A stretch of 6,470 bases of DNA from Betaproteobacteria bacterium (GCA_003455595.1 DMQT01000009.1:1-6470), one strand, 5' to 3'; positions 1-6,352 are shown, numbered from the stretch's first letter. The notes: generated by a model from the sequence alone, not told the origin. Numbers and translations are program-made.

Positions 1-294
1 GCCTACGGCGACCTGCTTGCCGCCGGCACGCCGGACGAACTGCTGGCGGCCAGCCAATTGGTGAGCTTCAACGTGCAAGGCAGCGACCTGGCGCTGGGCG
101 AACAGCTCAAGACGCTGCCTGGCGTAGAACAAGTCGTGGCGATGGGGCATGTGTACAGCGTGAGCGGCAAGGATGGCAAATGCATCCATCAAAGCCTGGC
201 CGGGATTAGCGGGCTGCACTATGAATCGGTGGAAACCGGGCTGGAACAAGTCTTCATTCAGCTCATGGAGCGCACACCGGAGCGGGCGCAATGA
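1..294 (+). CDS. ABC transporter ATP-binding protein, C-terminal fragment
   Basis: The reading frame is open from the first base of the window to a TGA at 292-294, giving the last 97 residues of a protein whose start lies outside. It opens with AYGDLLAAGTPDELLAAS, matching the stretch after the H-loop in exporter-type ABC ATPases (G-x-L-x-A-x-GTP-x-EL). It ends with GLEQVFIQLMERT, matching the 'sLEdvFi.L' tail of the DrrA/CcmA/YbhF group. Walker A, Walker B and the signature motif would be upstream and cannot be checked. The family hydrolyses ATP at the cytoplasmic face to drive an ABC-2 membrane partner. The stop overlaps the start of the permease gene by 4 bases, so the two are translationally coupled and almost certainly partners. 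An internal GTG at 58 is not the true start, because the frame continues upstream with conserved sequence. Confidence 0.82.
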   Translation, partial: AYGDLLAAGTPDELLAASQLVSFNVQGSDLALGEQLKTLPGVEQVVAMGHVYSVSGKDGKCIHQSLAGISGLHYESVETGLEQVFIQLMERTPERAQ

Positions 295-1427
295 AATTGC
301 CGCTTTCGCTACACCGACTATGGGCCATCGTGGTCAAGGAATTCGTGCAGATGCGGCGCGACCGCATCACCTTCGCCATGATGATCGGCATCCCGCTAAT
401 CCAGCTGGTGCTGTTCGGCTACGCCATCAATACCGACCCCAAACACCTGCCCACCGTGGTGCTCGACGCCGACCACAGCAGCTATTCGCGCAGCTTCATC
501 GCCGGGCTGGAAAACAGCGGCTACTTCCATGTGCTGCCCTACCGCGGTGGCATTGCCCAGGCCGAACAGGACATGGCCATTGGCGATGTGCAGTTCATCG
601 TCTCGATTCCCACCGATTTTTCGCGCCAACTGGTGCGCGGCGAGCGGCCTGCGCTGTTGCTCGAAGCCGACGCCTCCGACCCGTCAGCCACCGGCAATGC
701 AATCGCCGCGCTGGGCAATCTCAACCAGACCGTGCTGTCGCACGACCTGACCGGCGCACTCGCCCGCCTGAACGGTACCCCGCCGCCATTCGACATCCGC
801 GTGCAGCGCAATTACAACCCGGAAGGCATCACCCAGTACAACATCGTGCCCGGCCTGATGGGCACCATCCTCACCATGACCATGATCATGATGACCGGCA
901 TGGCCATCACCCGCGAACTGGAACGCGGCACGCTGGAAAACCTGCTGGCCATGCCGGTGCATCCGCTGGAAGTCATGCTCGGCAAGATCATCCCCTACAT
1001 CATGGTGGGCTACCTGCAGGTGGTGGTCATTCTCACCGCCGCGTATTTCCTGTTCCACGTCCCCATCGCCGGCAGCCTGCCGCTGCTACTCGCTTGCGTG
1101 CTGATTTTTCTCGCCGCCAACCTCACCGTCGGGATGATGTTTTCCACCATCGCCAAAAGCCAGTTGCAGGCCATGCAGATGACATTTTTCTTCTTCCTGC
1201 CGTCGATGCTGCTGTCCGGTTTCATGTTCCCGTTTCGCGGCATGCCGGAATGGGCGCAGGTCATCGGCGCCGGGCTGCCGCTTACCCACTTCCTGCGCAT
1301 CGTGCGCGGCATCATGCTCAAGGGCAATGGCTGGGAGGAAACCTGGCCGAATGTGTGGCCGTTGCTGGTATTCATGGGCGTGGTGCTGCTAATTGCGCTG
1401 AAGCGGTATCGGCGCACGCTGGACTAG
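291..1427 (+). CDS. ABC-2 type transporter permease
   Basis: This 378-aa inner-membrane protein is the membrane half of an ABC exporter. Visible layout: a cytoplasmic N-terminus with KEFVQMRRDR (about 16-25), TM1 about 27-46, then a large extracytoplasmic loop about 47-178 beginning YAINTDPKHLPTVVLDAD, typical of the ABC2_membrane_3 (YhhJ/YbhS/YbhR) group. TM2 is about 183-204, followed by the cytoplasmic segment ITRELERGTLENLLAMPVHP (206-225) that contacts the ATPase in this family. TM3 is about 236-256, TM4 262-284, TM5 297-316 and TM6 354-371. The conserved LLSGFMFPFRGMPEWAQ and PLTHFLRIVRGIMLKG blocks lie at 307-345. Length is normal for the family. The start is ATG 291, with GGAG at 279-282 eight bases ahead and an ATGA overlap with the ATPase gene. 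Substrate cannot be deduced; relatives export drugs, lipids or polysaccharides, often with a HlyD-type periplasmic adaptor. Confidence 0.93.
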   Translation: MKLPLSLHRLWAIVVKEFVQMRRDRITFAMMIGIPLIQLVLFGYAINTDPKHLPTVVLDADHSSYSRSFIAGLENSGYFHVLPYRGGIAQAEQDMAIGDVQFIVSIPTDFSRQLVRGERPALLLEADASDPSATGNAIAALGNLNQTVLSHDLTGALARLNGTPPPFDIRVQRNYNPEGITQYNIVPGLMGTILTMTMIMMTGMAITRELERGTLENLLAMPVHPLEVMLGKIIPYIMVGYLQVVVILTAAYFLFHVPIAGSLPLLLACVLIFLAANLTVGMMFSTIAKSQLQAMQMTFFFFLPSMLLSGFMFPFRGMPEWAQVIGAGLPLTHFLRIVRGIMLKGNGWEETWPNVWPLLVFMGVVLLIALKRYRRTLD

Positions 1428-1428
1428 T

Positions 1429-1448
1429 GGGCGTCAGTTTCCTGACCC
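1429..1448. terminator. Small hairpin after the permease stop, possible weak terminator
   Basis: GTCAG (1433-1437) pairs with CTGAC (1442-1446) around a 4-base loop, and GG/CC can extend the stem past a one-base bulge. Read on the - strand the loop is GAAA, a stable GNRA-type tetraloop. It begins one base after the permease TAG, between two converging genes. Neither strand has a run of T after it, so it is not a classical intrinsic terminator. It may instead protect mRNA 3' ends or act with Rho. Confidence 0.25.
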
Positions 1449-1484
1449 AAAGCAGACCGTCATCTACCCGAAAGCGGACGGTCA
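1446..1484. repeat. Imperfect direct repeat with internal hairpin in the convergent intergenic gap
   Basis: Two similar units follow each other: CCCAAAGCAGACCGTCA (1446-1462) and CCCGAAAGCGGACGGTCA (1467-1484). They differ by one inserted base and two substitutions. One substitution turns the end of the pair into an inverted repeat, so GACCGTC (1455-1461) can pair with GACGGTC (1477-1483) around a 15-base loop. The remainder of the 1428-1535 gap shows no gene. A dispersed intergenic repeat family is plausible, but other genomic copies cannot be seen from here. Confidence 0.4.
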
Positions 1485-1535
1485 ATGATTGAATAACCCG
1501 CCCGTGATGGTGCTAGCCGTTTCCTATCCTCAGGG

Positions 1536-4500
1536 TCATGCATCACCCGGCGGGAGGAGAGCCAGGAATCGTGTTTCGAAGATCCCGCTTGGCACCGGTT
1601 TGCTGAACAGGAAGCCTTGCATTTCGTCGCAACTCAGCAACCGCAGCAGGCGCGATTGTTCCTCGGTCTCGACACCCTCCGCCACCACTTTGAGCTTCAG
1701 CGAATGTGCCAGGTCGATGATGGTGGACACCAACGCCAGTCCCTCCGGCCCGGCTGTCATGTCGATCACGAACGAGCGGTCGATCTTCAACGTGTCCACC
1801 GGCAGTTTGGCGAGGTAGCTGAGTGAAGAGAAGCCGGTGCCGAAGTCGTCGATAGCGATGGTGATGCCCATGGCGCGGATCGCCTGCAGGCTGACGATGC
1901 TGTGGTTGACGTCCTCCATGATCAGGCTTTCGGTGATCTCCAGTTCCAGTCCCGCCGCCGCATGCGCGTCAATACCGATTACCTGCTCGATTTCGGCAAT
2001 GAAACCGCGATTGCGTAGTTGCAACGGGGATACGTTCACCGCGATGCGCACTGCAGTCAGGCCCGCGCTGCGCCAGCGCAGATAATCTTCGATGGCCTTG
2101 CGCAGTGCCCAGCGCCCGACTTCATAGATCAATCCGGTTTCTTCCAGGATCGGGATGAACTTGCCCGGCGGCACCAGGCCGGTACGCGGATCATTCCAGC
2201 GGATCAGCGCCTCGGCGCTGGTGATCTTGCCGCTCACGAGGTTGACCTTGGGCTGGTAATAGAGTGCGAATTCTTCGTTGTCGAGCGCCTGGCGCAGCTG
2301 GTTTTCCAGGGTGAGCTTGCGTGCCACCGCTGCGGTCATTTTCTGCGTGTAAAACAGACATCGATCACCGCTTGCCTTAGCCTTTTTGAGCGCGGCCTCG
2401 GCGTTCCTGAACAAGGTATCGGCGTCGGCAGCGTCATCCGGGAATAGCGCGATACCGACCTTGGCGGCGATGCGGAACACGGCGTCATTCAGGTGAAACG
2501 GATGCTCCAGAAAAGTTTCCATGGTTTTCTCGGCCAGCCGTGCCAGGTCGCCATCCTGTCTGACTTCCGGCATCACCAGAGCAAAATGGTCCGCATCAAT
2601 TCGCGCCAACAGGTTGGCATCGCCGGTGCTGTACGTCAGCCACTCCGCCACCTGTTTCAAGAGCGCATCGCCAGCTGGCCGGCCGAGGCTATCGTTGATG
2701 TTCTTGAACCGCTCCACATCGAGCAGGAACAAGGCAAGCTTGTGCCCCCCGCTGACCGCGCTGCGCATATACTGCGCCACCCGCTCGAGAAACAGACTGC
2801 GGTTGGCGAGTCCGGTGAGCGCATCGTAGTAGGCGAGATAATTGAGCCGCTCCTGCTTGCCGATATGGTCAATCGCAAACGCGATGTCGCCGGCCAATTC
2901 GGTCAACAGCTTCAATTCATCTTCCTGGAAGAATTCAATCTCGCTGGCGTAAAGCGCGAGCACGCCTACCGCTTCATCCGCAACAATCAGCGGCAACACC
3001 GCCATCGAGCGGACGCCGGATTCGGCGTATTTCTTGCCGAACAAAACCCTGGAGTCGCTTTGCGAATCATTGGACAAGACGGCCTTTTTCTCACTGATCG
3101 CCCGCGCGACCATGGTCTTGGATGCATCCTCACTCGATGACAAGAGGCATTTGATATCGGTCAGGAGCGCCTCATCCTTACCCATCGAGGCCATCGGAAC
3201 AACCTTCATCGTGCTCCGATCCACAATGCCTATCATGGCCATACGGAACCCACCTGCTTCGACCGCAATCCGGCACGCCTCCCTGAACAGCTCGTCGCGG
3301 TCGAGCACGCGCACGATAAGTGAATTGATGCCGCTCAGCACCGCATAGACGCGGTTGAGGAATGCGATCCTTGAATCCGCTTTCTTGCGTTCGGTGATGT
3401 TGTCCGCAGTGGCATAGGTAACGACATCGTGCCTATCGAAGTAGGCCGTCCACGACAAGTCGATCACGGTGCCGTCATTGCACATATAGCGGTTTTCAAA
3501 ATGCAATGATGGGCGGGTTTCCACCTGCAGCTTCATTTCATCCACTGTCCTTTGCCGATCCTCCGGCAGGACGAAATCGAGAAACGGTTTTGCGATGAGC
3601 TCGCTTTCCGAATAACCCGTCAACTGTACAAAGGCCGGATTTACCCGCTTGAGACTACCGTATGGATCGGCAATACACATTGGGTTGGTTGAAAGCATAA
3701 AAAACTTGAAATACTGCTCCTTTTCCAGCTCCAATCCCTTGCGCTCAGTGATGTCGCGAAAATACCAGACGCGTCCATAGTATTTGCCGTCCGCGCCAGT
3801 GCTCGGAGCGGAATACCGATCGATAATCCTTCCATCTTTTAGCCGTATTTCCTCGCGACTTTTGTCGTCGCGGTGCGCGTTCAGATATTGGATCTGCGCG
3901 ACAAAGGCATCAGAATTTTCAATTTGATCAGCAACTGATTGAAGCACCGGCGCATCCAGACGTGCGCTCACGAGCTGCGGGGACAGCCGCCATAGATCAA
4001 TGAATTGCTGATTGTAGGAAATGATTTTCCCGTTCTCGTCAACCACCAGAATGCCATCGAGCGAAGTCTCCCGCTGCGTCTTGAGGATCGCGTTCTTGAA
4101 TGCTATTTCCTCCACCGCCTGCTTGCGCTGAGATTCGCCGGCAAAGTTGTCGAGCCCAAAGCTGATATCCGTTGCCATTTCAACCAGCAGGTCGCGCGCA
4201 GCTTCGTCAAACGCGTTGGTCTCCCCGGAATACAGGGTAAACGCACCAATGACCATACCTTTGCGGTGCAGCGGCAGCGCGGCAACGGCGGCCAAGCCAG
4301 CATGCACGGTACGCTCACGCCAAGGGACGGTTACCGGGTCATCCAGGAAATCCTGGCACCAGTACAGATGGTTCTCGCGGATGGCTGTGCCAGTCGGACC
4401 GCGCCCGAACGGGCTATCGGCATCCATAGAGATTTCGATGTCTTTCAGATACTCGGTGTCGTCACCGAAACTGGCGACTGACCGCACCCTGAGGGTCTCG

Positions 4501-5078
4501 CTGTCGATCAGGCCAATCCACGCCATTTTCATGCCGCCGAATTTCACTGCGGCGCGGCAGACTTGCAGGAACAACTCTCCTTCGCTGTCGCAGTGCACGA
4601 TGGCCTGGTTGCACTGGCTCAGTGCTGCATAGAGTTGCGAGTGTCGCTGTAATTTCGCTTCGGCTGCCTTGCGCTCGGTAATGTTGCGGATGTTGCACTG
4701 AATGACCTTGATGCCTGCGCTGTCATAAGCATTACTTACAAATTCGACCTCGATTCGAGCCCCGGCTTTTGTTTTGAGCGGCAGGTCTTCGTATCGGACA
4801 TACCCCGTCGTTTGCAGCTTCGCAAACATGTCTTTGCTCTCGGCCCTGTCCGCGAACGCGTCTACCTCCCATAGCTTTTTTGCCAGGAACTCCGCATGCG
4901 AGTAGCCAAGCAGATCGATCAAGTAGGGATTGACGTCTTCAATCTGCGCAGTATCAGCGTTAAGCAGCAGAATCCCGTCCTGAGCGGTTTCAAATAGTCG
5001 ACGATAGCGGCTTTCGGATGCGCGCAGCGCTTCACTAAGCGTATCTGCAACAGACGATACGCGGTGGGTGGGTGGCAT
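1536..5078 (-). CDS. PAS/GAF-regulated c-di-GMP phosphodiesterase (degenerate GGDEF, intact EAL)
   Basis: An 1180-aa soluble signalling protein with no membrane segment. Approximate domains: PAS 25-137 (ending NITERK), GAF 149-315, PAS 326-447 (ending RDITERK), PAS 453-565 (ending DNITERK), GAF 577-741, GGDEF 745-911, EAL 921-1171. The EAL domain hydrolyses c-di-GMP to pGpG. It keeps EAL (E956), NVS (N1015), E1047 and E1050 in ELEITES, DD 1077-1078 in IDDFGTG, K1098, E1134 and Q1154, with spacings matching RocR. The GGDEF signature is DADHF (828-832) and the RxxD inhibitory site is GDAN (819-822), so cyclase activity is not expected; the domain may bind GTP as an allosteric sensor. LLDVERFKNIND is retained. 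The PAS and GAF domains probably sense small ligands or redox state, identity unknown. ATG 5078 was chosen because GGAGAG lies 5 bases ahead; a GTG at 5195 would add 39 residues encoded by hairpin-forming sequence and has no ribosome-binding site. The gene is monocistronic as far as visible and converges on the permease gene. Confidence 0.95.
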   Translation of the reverse strand: MPPTHRVSSVADTLSEALRASESRYRRLFETAQDGILLLNADTAQIEDVNPYLIDLLGYSHAEFLAKKLWEVDAFADRAESKDMFAKLQTTGYVRYEDLPLKTKAGARIEVEFVSNAYDSAGIKVIQCNIRNITERKAAEAKLQRHSQLYAALSQCNQAIVHCDSEGELFLQVCRAAVKFGGMKMAWIGLIDSETLRVRSVASFGDDTEYLKDIEISMDADSPFGRGPTGTAIRENHLYWCQDFLDDPVTVPWRERTVHAGLAAVAALPLHRKGMVIGAFTLYSGETNAFDEAARDLLVEMATDISFGLDNFAGESQRKQAVEEIAFKNAILKTQRETSLDGILVVDENGKIISYNQQFIDLWRLSPQLVSARLDAPVLQSVADQIENSDAFVAQIQYLNAHRDDKSREEIRLKDGRIIDRYSAPSTGADGKYYGRVWYFRDITERKGLELEKEQYFKFFMLSTNPMCIADPYGSLKRVNPAFVQLTGYSESELIAKPFLDFVLPEDRQRTVDEMKLQVETRPSLHFENRYMCNDGTVIDLSWTAYFDRHDVVTYATADNITERKKADSRIAFLNRVYAVLSGINSLIVRVLDRDELFREACRIAVEAGGFRMAMIGIVDRSTMKVVPMASMGKDEALLTDIKCLLSSSEDASKTMVARAISEKKAVLSNDSQSDSRVLFGKKYAESGVRSMAVLPLIVADEAVGVLALYASEIEFFQEDELKLLTELAGDIAFAIDHIGKQERLNYLAYYDALTGLANRSLFLERVAQYMRSAVSGGHKLALFLLDVERFKNINDSLGRPAGDALLKQVAEWLTYSTGDANLLARIDADHFALVMPEVRQDGDLARLAEKTMETFLEHPFHLNDAVFRIAAKVGIALFPDDAADADTLFRNAEAALKKAKASGDRCLFYTQKMTAAVARKLTLENQLRQALDNEEFALYYQPKVNLVSGKITSAEALIRWNDPRTGLVPPGKFIPILEETGLIYEVGRWALRKAIEDYLRWRSAGLTAVRIAVNVSPLQLRNRGFIAEIEQVIGIDAHAAAGLELEITESLIMEDVNHSIVSLQAIRAMGITIAIDDFGTGFSSLSYLAKLPVDTLKIDRSFVIDMTAGPEGLALVSTIIDLAHSLKLKVVAEGVETEEQSRLLRLLSCDEMQGFLFSKPVPSGIFETRFLALLPPGDA

Positions 5079-5083
5079 AAATG

Positions 5084-5089
5084 CTCTCC
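5084..5089 (-). promoter_or_regulatory. Shine-Dalgarno of the phosphodiesterase gene (decides the start)
   Basis: On the - strand GGAGAG is followed by CATTT and then ATG at 5078, a 5-base spacing. The upstream alternatives, GTG 5195 and an in-frame ATG at 5123, have no comparable purine-rich site, so this element fixes the likely start. Confidence 0.8.
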
Positions 5090-5096
5090 ATAGAAA

Positions 5097-5119
5097 GCGC
5101 TGCAGATAACATGCAGCGC
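5097..5119 (-). promoter_or_regulatory. Leader hairpin C, attenuator-like, upstream of the ribosome-binding site
   Basis: In the mRNA sense GCGCTGCA (5119-5112) pairs perfectly with TGCAGCGC (5104-5097) around a 7-base loop TGTTATC. The stem is GC-rich and is followed directly by TTTCTAT, then the GGAGAG ribosome-binding site 7 bases from the stem. A GC stem with a short U-rich tail resembles a weak intrinsic terminator or translational-control hairpin. As DNA it is also a palindromic site of operator type. Which role applies is inference. Confidence 0.45.
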
Positions 5120-5128
5120 ACATTATTA

Positions 5129-5171
5129 GGGGCAGGAAAGCACTTTTTTCGTATTCGTGCTCTCCTACCCC
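5129..5171 (-). promoter_or_regulatory. Leader hairpin B, 15-bp stem
   Basis: In the mRNA sense GGGGTAGGAGAGCAC (5171-5157) pairs with GTGCTTTCCTGCCCC (5143-5129) around a 13-base A-rich loop (5156-5144). Thirteen pairs are Watson-Crick and two are G-U wobbles. On the + strand the two wobbles become A-C mismatches, so the pairing is better as RNA of the - strand, the same strand as the phosphodiesterase gene 50 bases downstream. This asymmetry supports an RNA role over a simple DNA operator. No U-tract follows (TAATAATGT), so it is not a terminator. Confidence 0.55.
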
Positions 5172-5191
5172 CGTGTTCCCATATGAACACG
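5172..5191 (-). promoter_or_regulatory. Leader hairpin A / 20-bp palindrome
   Basis: CGTGTTC and GAACACG form a perfect 7-bp inverted repeat around a 6-base centre (5179-5184). It abuts hairpin B with no base between them, so the two stems could stack coaxially in RNA. Because the arms are perfectly symmetric and the spacing is short, a dimeric repressor operator is an equal alternative. It does not match the E. coli LexA box. No clear -35/-10 pair was found near it. Confidence 0.4.
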
Positions 5192-5241
5192 ACACCAGGC
5201 TATTTAATCAACCAGTCTATCGCAGGATTCGCCAAGTAAAT

Positions 5242-5270
5242 CGTGTATTAACGCACATAGCGTGTTTAAT
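5242..5270. repeat. Pair of 10-base direct repeat units upstream of the phosphodiesterase leader
   Basis: CGTGTATTAA (5242-5251) and CGTGTTTAAT (5261-5270) share CGTGT and TTAA with a one-base shift, start to start 19 bases, nearly two helical turns. They lie about 50-80 bases upstream of hairpin A with respect to the phosphodiesterase gene, where a tandem regulator site could sit. The similarity is short and could be chance. Confidence 0.2.
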
Positions 5271-5423
5271 CTCCATGCTTTACAGCCAGCAGCTTCGGTG
5301 GGTGTTAGTCGGATGCAGGCGCACAATCGCGTGAACGAGGAACGTGTTGGGGGTAATGCTCGACCATCCGTTACTGGCACCAGGCAACCCTTCGCAATCA
5401 CCCGATAGTTTTCTGACAGATTC

Positions 5424-5429
5424 TATAAT
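5424..5429 (+). promoter_or_regulatory. Orphan consensus -10 hexamer
   Basis: TATAAT is a perfect sigma-70 -10 hexamer, followed by CCGC. No acceptable -35 lies 16-18 bases upstream (the bases there are around CCCGAT). A transcript would begin near 5436 and run antisense into the 3' end of the M48-like gene; no + strand coding frame with a ribosome-binding site follows. It is either a weak antisense promoter or a chance hexamer. Confidence 0.2.
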
Positions 5430-5456
5430 CCGCTTCATCATGCCTGCATGGCGCGT

Positions 5457-6185
5457 TCAGTCAGTAGCTACCATCTGCAAACGCCAGCGGATGGGCGGGT
5501 GCAGGGAAAGCCAGCCAACGGGTGCTGCACTGGCCGCCAACACTTCCCGCAGCCCCTCTGCTGCACCGACTCCCAAGGCTTGTGCGGCTTGACGATCAAC
5601 TCGCAACTCGAAATACCAGTGCATGGCCAGCCAGCCTGCGAGAAAACCAGCCAGTTCGAGCCAAACCAGCACGTCCGAGGGGGTATCAGGGAGCATCACC
5701 GTCAACACCAGTACCGGCAACAGGGCAGCCAGGCGCTGCGGCCATCTGCCATGCACCAATGCCCGCGCCAGCAGAAAGCGACGCCCGTTCACTCCAAGAT
5801 TCTCCACCAGATCCGTAGACAGAAACACCTGGCTTTGCCCAGGCAGCAACCCGGCAGTGACGATGAACGGAGCTGAAAACGCCACCAAAGTGACAGGTAA
5901 CTCGGCCAGCTGCAGCTGCCCTTTGCGCATGCGCAGTGCTGCCAGGGTCTCGTCCACAGCTTGACGTAACGGCCCGGCAACAACCACATTCACAGCGAGC
6001 GCACGGCAGATTGCGGGGCCGTACCAAAAGCCCGCCACCACCAGTGCCCCCTGGTAAAGACTGAAAAGCAGCAAATAGGTCGTGTTCTTGTCCCAGGCGG
6101 CAGGCACCAGCCAGCTTGGCCCATAAAAAGCCAGGGTACTGGCCAGCAGAAATATCCAGGTGCGTTTAGGGGAGGAAGGAATCAT
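5457..6185 (-). CDS. M48-like membrane protein with degenerate zinc site (probable pseudo-peptidase)
   Basis: A 242-aa membrane protein with hydrophobic segments at about 10-28, 37-57, 97-113, 153-168 and 173-191. Several landmarks follow the order of M48 (HtpX/Ste24-type) peptidases: a segment APFIVTAGLLPGQSQVFLST then DLVENL (105-130), corresponding to 'NAFA..G..vvvS.gLL..L'; then LLARALVHGR (138-147) where family members have 'aVLAHElgH'; FELRVDRQAAQALG (192-205), corresponding to 'rEyeADr.Aa', with E193 four residues before D197; and LHPPIRWRLQ near the C-terminus (228-237), corresponding to 'HPp...Ri'. HExxH is replaced by RALVH (141-145), losing the first zinc histidine and the catalytic glutamate. 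Proteolysis is therefore not expected; a chaperone-like or scaffold role in the membrane is conceivable but unproven. ATG 6185 is the only ATG/GTG/TTG between the upstream in-frame stop (about 6255) and the protein body. No Shine-Dalgarno precedes it. Family assignment is from motif reading only. Confidence 0.85.
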   Translation of the reverse strand: MIPSSPKRTWIFLLASTLAFYGPSWLVPAAWDKNTTYLLLFSLYQGALVVAGFWYGPAICRALAVNVVVAGPLRQAVDETLAALRMRKGQLQLAELPVTLVAFSAPFIVTAGLLPGQSQVFLSTDLVENLGVNGRRFLLARALVHGRWPQRLAALLPVLVLTVMLPDTPSDVLVWLELAGFLAGWLAMHWYFELRVDRQAAQALGVGAAEGLREVLAASAAPVGWLSLHPPIRWRLQMVATD

Positions 6186-6191
6186 GGCGCG

Positions 6192-6200
6192 ATTATCACA
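6192..6200 (-). promoter_or_regulatory. Extended -10 promoter placing transcription start on the ATG (leaderless mRNA)
   Basis: Read on the - strand the bases are TGTGATAAT: a TG dinucleotide, one base, then GATAAT, 5 of 6 matches to TATAAT. Counting GATAAT as -12 to -7, the bases CGCGCC are -6 to -1 and +1 falls on the A of the ATG at 6185. There is no TTGACA-like -35, as is common with extended -10 promoters, and no Shine-Dalgarno, which fits a leaderless transcript. This is inference from spacing. Confidence 0.4.
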
Positions 6201-6352
6201 CGAACTTCCCTTGCAGTTTCCAGCTTCTATTCGTATGGGGAAGTAGTCTATTCTTCATCTTGAGTGGCTGTCCGTTACCAACCGGCGTCTACCTTCCATC
6301 TCAAGCAAGCAATGCAAGTAAAAGTTTCCATAGTGCCGGGTACTTGACCAGA

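Larger units (their letters stand above)
5192..5456. other. Intergenic region without a supported gene
   Basis: This 265-base stretch lies between the leader hairpins of the phosphodiesterase gene and the stop codon of the M48-like gene. A 65-codon - strand frame (5204-5401) begins with GTG, has no ribosome-binding site and no recognisable motif, and is treated as chance. What can be seen is a pair of similar 10-base units (5242-5270) and a consensus -10 hexamer on the + strand (5424-5429). Neither a terminator for the M48-like gene nor a clear promoter for the phosphodiesterase gene was found, although that promoter should lie here or in the leader. Confidence 0.6.

Noticed and set aside
173..1492. 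439-codon + strand frame overlapping the permease gene
   Set aside because: It is rich in R, A, H, G and P with no family features, the usual product of reading a GC-rich gene out of frame. The overlapping permease frame has clear membrane segments and family motifs.
2200..2620. Active diguanylate cyclase
   Set aside because: The signature is DADHF instead of GG[D/E]EF, so the residues needed for GTP cyclisation are absent.
2493..3140. 215-codon + strand frame antisense to the GGDEF/GAF region
   Set aside because: It lies wholly inside a strongly supported gene on the other strand and shows no motif of its own.
5122..5128. TAATAAT on the - strand as a -10 element for the phosphodiesterase gene
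   Set aside because: The bases 17 upstream are GAAAAA or similar, not TTGACA-like, and there is no TG extension. The start would fall inside hairpin C.
5204..5401. 65-codon - strand frame starting at GTG
   Set aside because: No ribosome-binding site, no recognisable motif, and Cys/Arg-rich composition typical of a chance frame in non-coding DNA.
5444..5456. CATGC/GCATG-type palindrome after the M48-like stop as a terminator
   Set aside because: The stem is about 5 bp with a 2-base centre and no T-run, too small for a terminator.
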